Below are positions 18,346-26,862 of a DNA stretch of 64,000 nt, piece by piece. How positions within the stretch are numbered: position 1 is the first letter of the stretch; each line of letters begins with the position of its first letter. The stretch comes from Alcaligenes faecalis (lineage in GTDB: Bacteria; Pseudomonadota; Gammaproteobacteria; Burkholderiales; Burkholderiaceae_B), in the NCBI RefSeq assembly GCF_009497775.1, contig NZ_CP031012.1:1-64000 (forward strand), read 5' to 3'. The notes under the pieces were generated by a model. That model was given only the letters and a program-made list of their open reading frames with translations, was not told where the DNA came from and did not search any database. The translations under genes were made by a program, and so were the position numbers.

Positions 18346-19774
18346 CATTCTGGATTTATTGATTGTGGGGGCAGGTCCGGCAGGACTGTCTGCGGCCCGT
18401 ATTGCCAGCTCACAGGGTTTAAGCGTGGCCGTGCTGGACGAGCAGCCGCGCTTTGGCGGGCAGGTGTTCAGGCAGGCGCCCGAGGAGTTTGCAGCGGCGG
18501 ATCCGGACTCCATGCACACCTATCCTTTTTCACACAGCTTGTTTGAATGGGCGCGTGGTACCACGGCCGTGCAGTGGCATTCCAGTACCCTGGTGTGGGG
18601 GATTTTTGACGATCCGCAGGATGAGCATGTGCGTCAGATCGGCATTGCTGGCCCACAGGGGGCTTCCGTGCTGAAAGCCCGCCGAGTGCTGATTGCGACC
18701 GGGGCCTATGACTTGCCCGTGGCCTTTCCCGGCTGGACCTTGCCGGGCGTGCTGAGCGCGGGTGGGGTGCAAACCATGATCAAGAGCCAAAGCCTGATGC
18801 CGGGGCAACGTTTTTTGCTGGTGGGCGGCCATCCCTTGCTGCTTTTGGTCGCAGAGCTGTTGCTGGATGCCGGTGCACAGATTGCCGAAGTTGCCATTGC
18901 TCGCAGCTTGCCGTCCATGAAGGAAATGCTGCGCGCTACACGTGCTCTACCGGGACAGTCCAGACTGGTTAAGCAACTGCTGGCGATTTTGCTGAAACTG
19001 CGTCGTCATGGCGTGCCTTTGCGCTTTGCAACGGGTATAGAGCGTGCCCATGGGGACGAGTCCGTTCAGGCTGCCACGCTATGTAAAGTGGATCAAAACT
19101 GGCACGCCATCGCGGGTACACAAAGACGTGTAGAGGTAGACACGGTGGTCGTGGGTTATGGCCTGCTCGCCAGTACGGAACTGGCACGTCAGGCTGGCTG
19201 TGCCGTGAGGTGGGACAGCGCTGCTGGCGGCTGGCTGGTACAGCATGATGACAGGCTGCACAGTACTCAGTCAGGCGTGCTGGTTGCTGGAGAGCAGACG
19301 GGCATTGCAGGGGCATTCAATGCTCATCTGCAAGGTGAACTGGCCGCGTGGCAATGTGTGCTGGAATTGCAGCCGCCAACTGCCGTGACAGAGATAGAAA
19401 AAACCATTGCTGACCTGCAACTGCGCCTGGGTCGTAATCGTCGTTTTACTGACACCGTTATTACCTTGTCGGCCCCCAAGCTGGAGGCATTGGCCCAGGC
19501 GATCACCCCGGATACCGTGGTGTGCCGCTGCGAGGAAGTCACGGCACAGGAGGTGAACCAGTTTCTGGACGCCCATCCTTATGTGGCGGACATCAACAGC
19601 ATCAAACTGGCCTGCCGTACCGGAATGGGGATGTGTCAGGGGCGCTATTGCCAGCACACCGTGGCGCAGATGCTGGCCAGCCGTTTGGGTAGGGGCATAG
19701 ATCAGGTTGGAATTTACAAGGCCCAGGCGCCTGTGAAGCCTGTGCCGGTAGCGGCGCTGGCGGGAATGGAGTAA
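18338..19774 (+). CDS. FAD/NAD(P)-binding oxidoreductase with BFD-like iron-sulfur domain (HcnB/OoxA/alpha-like)
   Basis: This 478-residue subunit has an N-terminal FAD motif (LLIVGAGPAGLSAARIA), a second nucleotide-binding fold in the middle and the C-terminal FAD loop LVAGEQTGIAGAF. It ends with a BFD-type [2Fe-2S] segment (VVCRCEEVT, then CRTGMGMCQGRYC). This layout is the large subunit of HcnABC, opine oxidases and heteromeric D-hydroxyproline dehydrogenases. No hydroxyproline epimerase or semialdehyde dehydrogenase is nearby, so the substrate could equally be an opine or another secondary amine. It is the last gene before the terminator. Confidence 0.86.
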   Translation: MSDILDLLIVGAGPAGLSAARIASSQGLSVAVLDEQPRFGGQVFRQAPEEFAAADPDSMHTYPFSHSLFEWARGTTAVQWHSSTLVWGIFDDPQDEHVRQIGIAGPQGASVLKARRVLIATGAYDLPVAFPGWTLPGVLSAGGVQTMIKSQSLMPGQRFLLVGGHPLLLLVAELLLDAGAQIAEVAIARSLPSMKEMLRATRALPGQSRLVKQLLAILLKLRRHGVPLRFATGIERAHGDESVQAATLCKVDQNWHAIAGTQRRVEVDTVVVGYGLLASTELARQAGCAVRWDSAAGGWLVQHDDRLHSTQSGVLVAGEQTGIAGAFNAHLQGELAAWQCVLELQPPTAVTEIEKTIADLQLRLGRNRRFTDTVITLSAPKLEALAQAITPDTVVCRCEEVTAQEVNQFLDAHPYVADINSIKLACRTGMGMCQGRYCQHTVAQMLASRLGRGIDQVGIYKAQAPVKPVPVAALAGME

Positions 19775-19810
19775 GGGGAGTCCTCCTGATAAAGGACGTA
19801 CAGTGGAATG

Positions 19811-19842
19811 AAGAACGCCCCTTTAACAGGGGCGTTCTTTTG
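19811..19842 (+). terminator. Terminator of the dehydrogenase operon
   Basis: AAGAACGCCCC pairs perfectly with GGGGCGTTCTT and runs into TTTT. It lies between convergent genes. Confidence 0.88.
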
Positions 19843-19850
19843 TATTGTCC

Positions 19851-20525
19851 TCAGGCCGGCTGTTCCAGTATTTCCTGCAGGCGGCTCAGCAGTTTTTCAC
19901 TGGCGTTGTGCATATGTCGCTCGCAGATGGCGAGTGCCCCAGCTTCGTCGCCAGAGGAAATGGCCGCAGCCAGTTCTTCATGTTCGTCCCAGATGGACAG
20001 ACGCTGTTCTGCCGATTGCAGTACCGCCCCCATGACACGCCGCAGGTGTACCCAATGAACCTGTGCACTCTCGGCGATCATGGGGTTGCCCGACGCTTCG
20101 TAAATCGCTTTGTGAAAGGCTTCATCGGCTTCGATCATGGCGCGTACGTCATGACCACGAGCAACCTTGCGACCCAGACGGATCAGGTCCGGGTCCAGTA
20201 CGGCACTTTGGCGTGCCGCCAGCTTGGTTGCCAACGCTTCCAAGGCGCCCCGCACCTGGTACAGATGCCCGATATGTTCCAGATCCAGCGGGGCCACCAT
20301 GACGCCCCGCCCTTCGGCGTCTTGCAGCAATCCATCTTTCTTCAGGAGCTGGATGGCTTGCAACACGGGCGAGCGTGACACTTTGAGCTGCTCGGCAATG
20401 TCTTCCTGAGTGATTCGCGAGCCGGGGGCCAGGGAGCCGTCGCTGATGGCATCGAGCAGGATGCGGTAGACCTCGTCTACATAGTGTGGACGGGCCTGCA
20501 ACTTACCGGAAAGCTTGGCATGCAT
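19851..20525 (-). CDS. GntR family regulator, FCD subfamily
   Basis: This 224-residue repressor has an N-terminal winged helix (VDEVYRILLDAISDGSLAPG, EDIAEQLKVSRSPVLQAIQLL). Its C-terminal all-helical FCD ligand domain carries the metal/ligand residues DEAFHKAIYEASGN and HEELAAAISSGD. I chose the ATG at 20525 rather than 20558. It is the last gene of the minus-strand block behind the TRAP permeases. FCD regulators often bind GTATAC-centred palindromes; such sites precede the KARI/Rieske operon and the VOC-RidA gene, so it may control one or both (inference). Confidence 0.88.
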   Translation of the reverse strand: MHAKLSGKLQARPHYVDEVYRILLDAISDGSLAPGSRITQEDIAEQLKVSRSPVLQAIQLLKKDGLLQDAEGRGVMVAPLDLEHIGHLYQVRGALEALATKLAARQSAVLDPDLIRLGRKVARGHDVRAMIEADEAFHKAIYEASGNPMIAESAQVHWVHLRRVMGAVLQSAEQRLSIWDEHEELAAAISSGDEAGALAICERHMHNASEKLLSRLQEILEQPA

Positions 20526-20547
20526 GAGGTCTGGAACTCCGCTACAA

Positions 20548-20584
20548 ACAAAAAACAAGTTAAGGCCGCAGCCTGACTGCGGCC
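20548..20584 (-). terminator. Hairpin between TRAP large permease and GntR gene
   Basis: GGCCGCAG pairs with CTGCGGCC around CCTGA. On the minus strand it is followed by a T-rich stretch (TTAACTTGTTTTTTG), consistent with full or partial termination. Confidence 0.6.
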
Positions 20585-20595
20585 CTGGGTTTACA

Positions 20596-22365
20596 TCAGG
20601 GCGTGGTCCGCATGGATTGCAAGAGCGCCGCCATGGGGTCCTGGTCTGACGTCGCTTGTACCTCGAACGGGTTGCTTAGCGGGTCGTCTGCCTGTATTGC
20701 TCCTGGGCTGAGCATGGGGGCGGGACGGTTCAGCTGGAGCAGGATTTCTTCATCGCTCAGGCTGACTGTTTTATGCAAGCCTCCCGTTACCAGTTGCGGA
20801 TAGGCAATCACAATACCCACCACCAGCAATTGTAGTACGACGAAGTAGGCTGAGCCCTTCCAGATCTGCTGGGTACGAACCCTTGGAATAGTTTGCTGGC
20901 TAACGGAATCTACATAGTCGGATCGAGGTGCCACGCTGCGCAAATACAACAAGGCAAAACCGAACGGGGGTGTCAGAAAGGAGGTTTGCAGGACCAGAGC
21001 AATCACGATACCGAACCAGATCAGATCAATGCCCAGGCTGTTGGCGACGGGTGCCAGTAAGGGGACCACAATGAATGCAATTTCAAAAAAGTCCAGGAAC
21101 ATGCCCAGCACAAAGATGATGGCGCTGACGGCAATGACAAAACCCAGTTCGCCGCCGGGAATGGCATCAAACAGGTGCTCTACCCACAAGTGGCCGTCTG
21201 CGGCACTGAATGTGAAGCTGAAGACGGTGGAGCCGATTAGGATGAACATCACGAAAATAGCCAGCTTGGCGGTATTTTCCAGAGCTTGATTGAGCAAGGA
21301 CCAGTTCAGGCGTTTGCGTATCAAGGCCAGTATCAGCGCGCCAATTGCACCCATGGCCCCGCCTTCTGTTGGTGTGGCAATTCCCAGGAATATGGTGCCA
21401 AGGACCAGAAAGATCAGGATGACTGGTGGGATCAGGGCGAAGACAAAGCGTTCGGCCAGTTGCGAGAGCAGTCCCCAGCCTGTCACGCGATTTACCGTCG
21501 CAAACAGCAGCGCACTCAGGGAGGCGACAACCAGGGCGGTGATGGCCACTTGATCCGTGGGGGCCTGAGCCGGCTGGGAAAAGACCTGGGCCATGACTTC
21601 GTTGTGCAGGCCTGCCCAGGTAAACCCGATGAAGGCGCACAGCAGGACCAACATGCCCAGCGACCGTCGTCCGCTTGCACCAGTGGCCGTCACCTGACTT
21701 CTGGCCTGTTCTGGCAGTGCTGGCATCCAGGAGGGGCGGAACAAGGCCAGAACAATGACGAATGTAATGTAGATCACCAGCAGCAAGAGACCGGGGCCCA
21801 GTGCCGCTGCGTACATGTCTCCGACTGATCGACCCAATTGATCGGCCATCACAATCAGGACCAGAGACGGCGGCAACGCCTGTACCAGAGCACCGGAGGC
21901 GGTGATGACGCCCGTAGCAATTTCCGGCTTGTAGCCGTAGCGCAGCATGACGGGCAAGGAGATCAGGCCCATGGAGATCACCACCGCCGATGTGACGCCG
22001 GTGGAGGCGGCCAGCAGGGCCCCTACCAGGACAACCGAAACGGCCAGGCCACCACGGACAGCACCAAAGAGCTGGCCCATGGTTTCAAGCAGGTCTTCTG
22101 CCATGCCCGACCGTTCCAGGATGATGCCCATTAGCGTGAAAAAGGGGATGGCCAGCATGGTTTCGTTTTGCATGATGCCAAAGATGCGCAGCGGCAAAAC
22201 CTGGAACAGATTGGTCGGAAACAGGTCCAGTGCAATGCCTAGTACGCCAAATACCAGGCCGGTGGCGGCCAGCCCGAAGGCCACAGGAAAGCCGGTCAGC
22301 AAGAGCACGATCAGGCTCAGGAACATGATGGGGACGAAGTAGTCCGTGATAAAGGTGGCAATCAT
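20596..22365 (-). CDS. TRAP large permease, FcbT3/TakM-like (long form)
   Basis: This 589-residue permease belongs to the large-insert subfamily of TRAP transporters known for chloroaromatic, mannitol-type or 2-oxoacid uptake. Normal DctM proteins are about 425-430 residues. The extra length is an insert around residues 215-290 and a hydrophilic tail of about 80 residues after the last membrane helix (from roughly GGLHKTVSLSDEEI). Family features are LLAASTGVTSAVVISMGLISLP, GIATPTEGGAMGAIGAL and SFLTPPFGFALLYLRS. It overlaps the small permease by 4 bases. The matching receptor is encoded at 28852 on the other strand. Confidence 0.88.
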   Translation of the reverse strand: MIATFITDYFVPIMFLSLIVLLLTGFPVAFGLAATGLVFGVLGIALDLFPTNLFQVLPLRIFGIMQNETMLAIPFFTLMGIILERSGMAEDLLETMGQLFGAVRGGLAVSVVLVGALLAASTGVTSAVVISMGLISLPVMLRYGYKPEIATGVITASGALVQALPPSLVLIVMADQLGRSVGDMYAAALGPGLLLLVIYITFVIVLALFRPSWMPALPEQARSQVTATGASGRRSLGMLVLLCAFIGFTWAGLHNEVMAQVFSQPAQAPTDQVAITALVVASLSALLFATVNRVTGWGLLSQLAERFVFALIPPVILIFLVLGTIFLGIATPTEGGAMGAIGALILALIRKRLNWSLLNQALENTAKLAIFVMFILIGSTVFSFTFSAADGHLWVEHLFDAIPGGELGFVIAVSAIIFVLGMFLDFFEIAFIVVPLLAPVANSLGIDLIWFGIVIALVLQTSFLTPPFGFALLYLRSVAPRSDYVDSVSQQTIPRVRTQQIWKGSAYFVVLQLLVVGIVIAYPQLVTGGLHKTVSLSDEEILLQLNRPAPMLSPGAIQADDPLSNPFEVQATSDQDPMAALLQSMRTTP

Positions 22366-22955
22366 CGTGCACCCTCCTGTGCGGTCGATAGTGCTTGGGC
22401 GGGCACCTGAATAGGCGTGTCCTGGGCATTATCTTCAGCAATGCAGTCCGGCCCTTTGCCTGTCAGGAACAGAATACGTTTGACCAGCTCGGCCAAGCCC
22501 TGAAGCAACAGCAGGCTAAAGCCGGCAGGAATCAGCAGATAGGCGGGCCAGCGTACAAGCCCGCCGGCATTGCCGGACATTTCACCCGAATGCCAGGCGG
22601 CGGTGAAGAAGCCCCAGCTCAGGTTGATGACAAAAATACAGAACGGGATCAGGACGACAACAATCCCGGCGATGTCGACCAGGTTGCGTCCCCGCGCCCC
22701 CAGGCGGGTGGAAACAAAGTCGATACGCACATGGCTGTTATGCAGAAATGCGTAGCCTCCTCCCAAGAGAAAGACAGCCGCATACAGGTACCACTGAGCT
22801 TCCAGCATGCCGTTGGAGCTCAGGTCAAAGGCCTTGCGAGTGATGGCGTTGCTGGCGCTCAGAATGGTGGTGGCCAGCAATAGCCATTTGATGATGAATC
22901 CGATACAGCGGTTCAGGTGGTCTATTCCCCCCACCATGGTTTTCAATGCAGTCAT
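22362..22955 (-). CDS. TRAP small permease, FcbT2-like
   Basis: This 197-residue small TRAP subunit has four hydrophobic segments, the conserved EAQWYLYAAVFLLGGGYAF and HNSHVRIDFVSTRLGARG. A 30-residue hydrophilic tail follows the last helix. I chose the ATG at 22955; upstream in-frame codons to 23066 lack a membrane or ribosome-binding signal. It is translationally coupled to the large permease (ATGA overlap). It sits 169 bases after the reductase gene, in an interval holding a short CCTGGC/GCCAGG hairpin near 23095. Confidence 0.86.
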   Translation of the reverse strand: MTALKTMVGGIDHLNRCIGFIIKWLLLATTILSASNAITRKAFDLSSNGMLEAQWYLYAAVFLLGGGYAFLHNSHVRIDFVSTRLGARGRNLVDIAGIVVVLIPFCIFVINLSWGFFTAAWHSGEMSGNAGGLVRWPAYLLIPAGFSLLLLQGLAELVKRILFLTGKGPDCIAEDNAQDTPIQVPAQALSTAQEGAR

Positions 22956-23124
22956 GTTTGTCTCCGCGAATATTGTTGTGTTCGTCGTTGTGCTGCCGGG
23001 GAGTGTTTGATGGCGGCCGTGTGCCAGCCGCGTTGTAGCAGGTGCTGTGGTGACTCCTTGGGCCATGAGCGTGCCCGAAGTAAATGGGGTGTGCCCTGGC
23101 GGGAGCCAGGACCAGGAGATGGCC

Positions 23125-24135
23125 TTACAGGTCCAGAACCAGTACGCCCGAGCGTGCGCGCGAAACGCAGGCGGTCAGGCAATGGCTTTGCTCGTCGGGA
23201 CTGAGGATGTAGTCCTGGTGATCAACATCCCCTTGCAGGTAGTTGATGCGGCATGTGCCACACAGGCCCGATACGCAGGAGGTGGCAATAGGCACACCGG
23301 CTTGCGTCAAGGCATCGCTCAGGGATTGATCGGGAGCAACCTCAATGCACTGGCCGGTACTGGCAATTTGCGCCACGAAGGCACCGGGAGGCAGGGTATT
23401 GGCATTAGGGGCAGGTTCAGGTGCCTTGAAGTGTTCGCAATGCACGGAACCGGCAGGCCAGTGCGAGCTGGCCTGCGCACAGGCCTGCATGAAGCCGGCT
23501 GGGCCGCAGTAATACACGTGGGTGCCTTCAGCTGCATTGGCAAGCAAGTCCTGCAGGTTCAGACCTTGTGCGGGATTGCCGTTGTCCAGATGCAGATGCA
23601 GGCGGCCTTGCTCTTGCCATGTGAGCAGTTCGGAGCCAAAGGCGGCCGTATCGTGGCTGCGAGTGCAGTAATGCAATTCAAAGGGCTGGCCCTGCGATTC
23701 CAGAAAGTGGGCCATCGCCTTGATGGGGGTGATGCCTATCCCCCCGGCCAGCAGGATCGAGCGGCGTGCGTTCGGGTCCAGTCGGAAATGATTTCGAGGC
23801 GTGCTGACGGTGACTTGCTGCTGGACCTGCAGGGCGTCGTGCAAGGTGCGTGAGCCGCCTCGTCCATTGACATCGCGCAGGACAGCAATGACGTAACGGT
23901 GACGCTCATGAGGCGGGTTGCACAGCGAGTATTGGCGGATCAAGCCGGGTTGAATATGTACGTCTATATGGGCACCGGCCTCGAAGGCGGGCAACTCGCC
24001 ACCCTGAGGACAGCTGAGTTCATAAGAATTGATGCCTTGTGCTTCGTAGCGGATTTGCCGGATCCGCAGTGACAGCAGCCCGTCCGGGTTGGTAGCCGCC
24101 TGGACGGGAGTGGCGGGTTCTGCAATGGCGTTCAT
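23125..24135 (-). CDS. Phthalate dioxygenase reductase-like oxidoreductase (FMN/NAD/[2Fe-2S])
   Basis: This 336-residue electron-transfer partner has a flavin-binding RQYSLCNPP motif, an NAD-binding domain (SILLAGGIGITPIKAMAH, YYCGPAGFMQA) and a C-terminal plant-type [2Fe-2S] domain. The cluster cysteines are seen in TSCVSGLCGTC with a later CLTAC. This order (FMN-NAD-FeS) is that of phthalate dioxygenase reductase and VanB. I chose the ATG at 24135, preceded by CGGAG. It follows the Rieske oxygenase gene by 51 bases and surely feeds electrons to it. Confidence 0.93.
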   Translation of the reverse strand: MNAIAEPATPVQAATNPDGLLSLRIRQIRYEAQGINSYELSCPQGGELPAFEAGAHIDVHIQPGLIRQYSLCNPPHERHRYVIAVLRDVNGRGGSRTLHDALQVQQQVTVSTPRNHFRLDPNARRSILLAGGIGITPIKAMAHFLESQGQPFELHYCTRSHDTAAFGSELLTWQEQGRLHLHLDNGNPAQGLNLQDLLANAAEGTHVYYCGPAGFMQACAQASSHWPAGSVHCEHFKAPEPAPNANTLPPGAFVAQIASTGQCIEVAPDQSLSDALTQAGVPIATSCVSGLCGTCRINYLQGDVDHQDYILSPDEQSHCLTACVSRARSGVLVLDL

Positions 24136-24186
24136 GGCGCTCTCCGTATGGGGCACCCGCCCCTTTGGAGCGGGTGCGACAGGCGA

Positions 24187-25692
24187 TCAGGATTCAGCAG
24201 CAACAGCGCTGAGCGATTGTTGAAGTTCCTGCATGCTCTGTTTGACGAAAGCCTCGCGCTCCGAGCCTTTCAGATTGTCGGCCGAGGTCAGGATGCGCAC
24301 GATTTCGCGCGTGGCATGTCGGCGGCGTGCGACTTCCTGGGCCAAATCCTCGGACTCGGGAATCGCCAGGACATTGCCGGAGCAATAGCTGTTGGGGGCG
24401 CCACCACAATCTTTCAGCCATTGGGCAAAGCCTTCGGGGGTCGCGGCAGGGTTGGAGCCACGCAAGGCATCGCGCAACATCTTGCGGAACATGTACAGCC
24501 CGGCGTCGAACTTGGTCGGGTTCTCCAGAGCATGGACGGCAATCGGGCGTTGGCTGATGATGGCCTCGTAATCGCCTGGTGCCTGTTGGCATTCCTTGTA
24601 GTTGTGGCGGGCACGATGGTCGGACGGGATGGGTGGCAGATCTTCCAGCTTGTATTGTCCAAAGCGCTCGGGACGGCGCATCGCAACCTGCCCTTCCAGA
24701 AAGTCGATGGTCTCGTAGCCCACCATCTCCTTGTTACCCACTCCGCGTGTATCAATGCCAGGGCCCATGACGCGCCAGCCAATCATCTTGCTGTTCTGGT
24801 CGTCCACGGGAACGGTCCAGCGCACGATGTGAAAGCGGCTGAAAAACTTTTGCTGGGCACCGTCTTCGGAGGTGTAGGCATGCAGGCTCAGATTGGGCAG
24901 GACCTGGTGCTGAACACGGATAAACAGATTGTCCTTGCTGGCACGACGTGCACCCGCGCAGGCCAGGCTGCGGCCATTGTGTACAGGGATGAACTGCATG
25001 TCGGGCGCCACTTCCATGGAGGCCGCGCCTACTTCGTCAAAGGTGGTGCCCTGGTAGTTGCCGCCTACCACGTTCTTGGCGGCATGCAAGGCAGTGGGGT
25101 GGAAGTTGTCAGCGGCATTATCTTGTACTTGCAGCCAGTTGCAGTGCTGGAAATTGCTGAAAGCCACCAGCTCATCGCCGGGCATGACGGTGAAGTTTTC
25201 CTCCCATTCGGGGAAAGGAGGTTCGGCATCGGGTGGGCCCATATAGGCAAAAATCAGGCCATGGCGCTCGAAGGCCTTGTAAGCACCCTGACGGATGGAG
25301 CAGGCGTATTTCTCGCCCTCGGCCTCTTCGCCTTTTGGATAAGGGACATGCAGACAGGTTCCGTCTACGTCGAACACCATGCCGTGATAGCAACACATAA
25401 TGCCCTTTTCCTGGATGGCACCGTACTCCAGGGAGGCACCACGGTGGGCGCAATGGGCGTGCAGCAGGCCGATCTGACCGCTTTTGTCGCGGAAGGCGAC
25501 CAGCTCTTCCCCCATGATTTTCAGAAAACGTGGGGTATCGGTCAGTTCCGCTGCCATGCAGACGGGATGCCAGAAGCGGCGCATGTACTCGCCCATGGGC
25601 GTGCCAGGACCGACTTCGGTCAATTCAGGGTCGTGATCAGGAATGCGGTTGGTGTAATAGCCGCCGTAGGGAATCAGTTTCTTTTCGGTCAT
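24187..25692 (-). CDS. Rieske non-heme iron oxygenase, large subunit
   Basis: This 501-residue oxygenase is unusually long for the group. Rieske cluster ligands are Cys81/His83 (CAHRGASL) and Cys100/His103 (CCYHGMVFD). The mononuclear iron site has His198 and His203, with the bridging Asp195 in DNAADNFHPTALH. The sequence resembles the phthalate-oxygenase-type aromatic-ring dioxygenases/demethylases that use a single alpha subunit, matching the two-component system with the adjacent PDR-like reductase. The substrate is probably an aromatic or cyclic acid imported by the FcbT-like TRAP system (inference). It is second in the operon, 34 bases after the KARI gene. Confidence 0.92.
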   Translation of the reverse strand: MTEKKLIPYGGYYTNRIPDHDPELTEVGPGTPMGEYMRRFWHPVCMAAELTDTPRFLKIMGEELVAFRDKSGQIGLLHAHCAHRGASLEYGAIQEKGIMCCYHGMVFDVDGTCLHVPYPKGEEAEGEKYACSIRQGAYKAFERHGLIFAYMGPPDAEPPFPEWEENFTVMPGDELVAFSNFQHCNWLQVQDNAADNFHPTALHAAKNVVGGNYQGTTFDEVGAASMEVAPDMQFIPVHNGRSLACAGARRASKDNLFIRVQHQVLPNLSLHAYTSEDGAQQKFFSRFHIVRWTVPVDDQNSKMIGWRVMGPGIDTRGVGNKEMVGYETIDFLEGQVAMRRPERFGQYKLEDLPPIPSDHRARHNYKECQQAPGDYEAIISQRPIAVHALENPTKFDAGLYMFRKMLRDALRGSNPAATPEGFAQWLKDCGGAPNSYCSGNVLAIPESEDLAQEVARRRHATREIVRILTSADNLKGSEREAFVKQSMQELQQSLSAVAAES

Positions 25693-25726
25693 GTCGTCCT
25701 CGTGTACAGATCAATGGTGGAAAGGG

Positions 25727-26743
25727 TCAGGCTACTTTTCGGTCGACCAGCGCCTGGGCGCTGATCCAGGGCATCATGGCGCGCAGCTGCTCGCCGACGA
25801 TTTCAAGGCGGTGGCGCTGGTTCAGGCGTCGATGGGCATTCAAGGAAGGTTGGCCGGCACGGCTTTCCAGGATGAAATTCTTGGCATAGGTGCCGTCCTG
25901 GATGTCGCGCAGCAAGGCTTTCATGGCCTGGCGTGTGTTTTCGGTCACGATGCGTGGACCGGCCTGGTATTCGCCAAACTCGGCATTGTTGGAGATGCTG
26001 TAGTTCAGGTTGGCGATGCCGCCCTCGTAGAGCAGGTCCACAATCAGTTTCAGTTCATGCAGGCATTCGAAATAGGCCATTTCTTCGGCATAGCCCGCCT
26101 CGACCAAGGTTTCGAAGCCACACTTGACCAGATCCACCATGCCGCCACAGAGCACCGCCTGTTCGCCAAATAAATCTGTTTCAGTTTCTTCACGAAAATC
26201 GGTTTCGATGACACCAGAGCGCCCGCCGCCATTGGCGATGGCGTAGGACAAGGCCAAGTCACGAGCCTGGCCGGAGCGGTCGGCCTGAATGGCGATCAGG
26301 TGTGGAACCCCGCCGCCTTCCACATAGGTGGAGCGCACCGTATGGCCGGGTGCCTTGGGGGCGACCATGATGACGTCCAGATCGTCGCGGGGCTGGATCT
26401 GGCCGTAATGGATGTTGAAACCGTGGGCAAAGCCCAGTGTGGCGCCGGGGCGGATGTGGGGGGCGACTTCCTGCTCGTAGACTCGGGCAATGTCCTCGTC
26501 AGGCAGCAGCATCATCACGATGTCGGCTTGTTGAACGGCAGACGGGATATCAGCCACAGCCAGACGGGCAATGGCGGCCTTTTGACGCGATGCACTGTTG
26601 GGGCGCAAACCCACGACCACTTCCACGCCAGAATCACGCAGATTCAATGCATGTGCGTGGCCTTGAGAGCCGTAGCCGATGATGGCAACCCGGCGTTGCT
26701 GCACCAGGGCCAGATCGCCGTCCTTGTCATAAAACACCTTCAT
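25727..26743 (-). CDS. Ketol-acid reductoisomerase (IlvC), class I, in a catabolic operon
   Basis: The 338-residue protein keeps every class I KARI active-site residue: His107, Asp190 and Glu194 (DLFGE), Glu226, Glu230 (ECLHE) and Ser251 ([11 protein letters not shown]), plus [17 protein letters not shown] for NADPH. It should reduce and isomerise acetohydroxy acids or reduce a related 2-oxo/hydroxy acid. Biosynthetic ilvC is normally linked to ilvBH; none are here. Instead it leads a Rieske oxygenase/reductase/TRAP operon behind a GntR-type palindrome. It may be a second, catabolic paralogue. AAGGAGGCAGT precedes the ATG. Confidence 0.88.
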   Translation of the reverse strand: MKVFYDKDGDLALVQQRRVAIIGYGSQGHAHALNLRDSGVEVVVGLRPNSASRQKAAIARLAVADIPSAVQQADIVMMLLPDEDIARVYEQEVAPHIRPGATLGFAHGFNIHYGQIQPRDDLDVIMVAPKAPGHTVRSTYVEGGGVPHLIAIQADRSGQARDLALSYAIANGGGRSGVIETDFREETETDLFGEQAVLCGGMVDLVKCGFETLVEAGYAEEMAYFECLHELKLIVDLLYEGGIANLNYSISNNAEFGEYQAGPRIVTENTRQAMKALLRDIQDGTYAKNFILESRAGQPSLNAHRRLNQRHRLEIVGEQLRAMMPWISAQALVDRKVA

Positions 26744-26770
26744 ACTGCCTCCTTTTTGTGAGTTCTGTGT

Positions 26771-26782
26771 TCTGTATACAGA
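26771..26782. promoter_or_regulatory. GntR-type operator TCTGTATACAGA before the KARI/Rieske operon
   Basis: This perfect 12-bp palindrome lies 28 bases before the KARI start, a typical repressor position. It shares the CTGTATACA core with the site at 15921-15930. Confidence 0.6.
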
Positions 26783-26862
26783 GTTCAGTATTGTGGGGCG
26801 ATATTCGAGGTGTCAAGGAAAAATTGGCAGGTCGGGGGAAATCCCTAGGGCAGAAATTTTGC

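Noticed and set aside
24148..25764. 538-codon open frame antisense to the Rieske oxygenase
   Set aside because: The opposite strand carries complete Rieske and iron-binding motifs; the plus-strand frame shows no recognisable protein.
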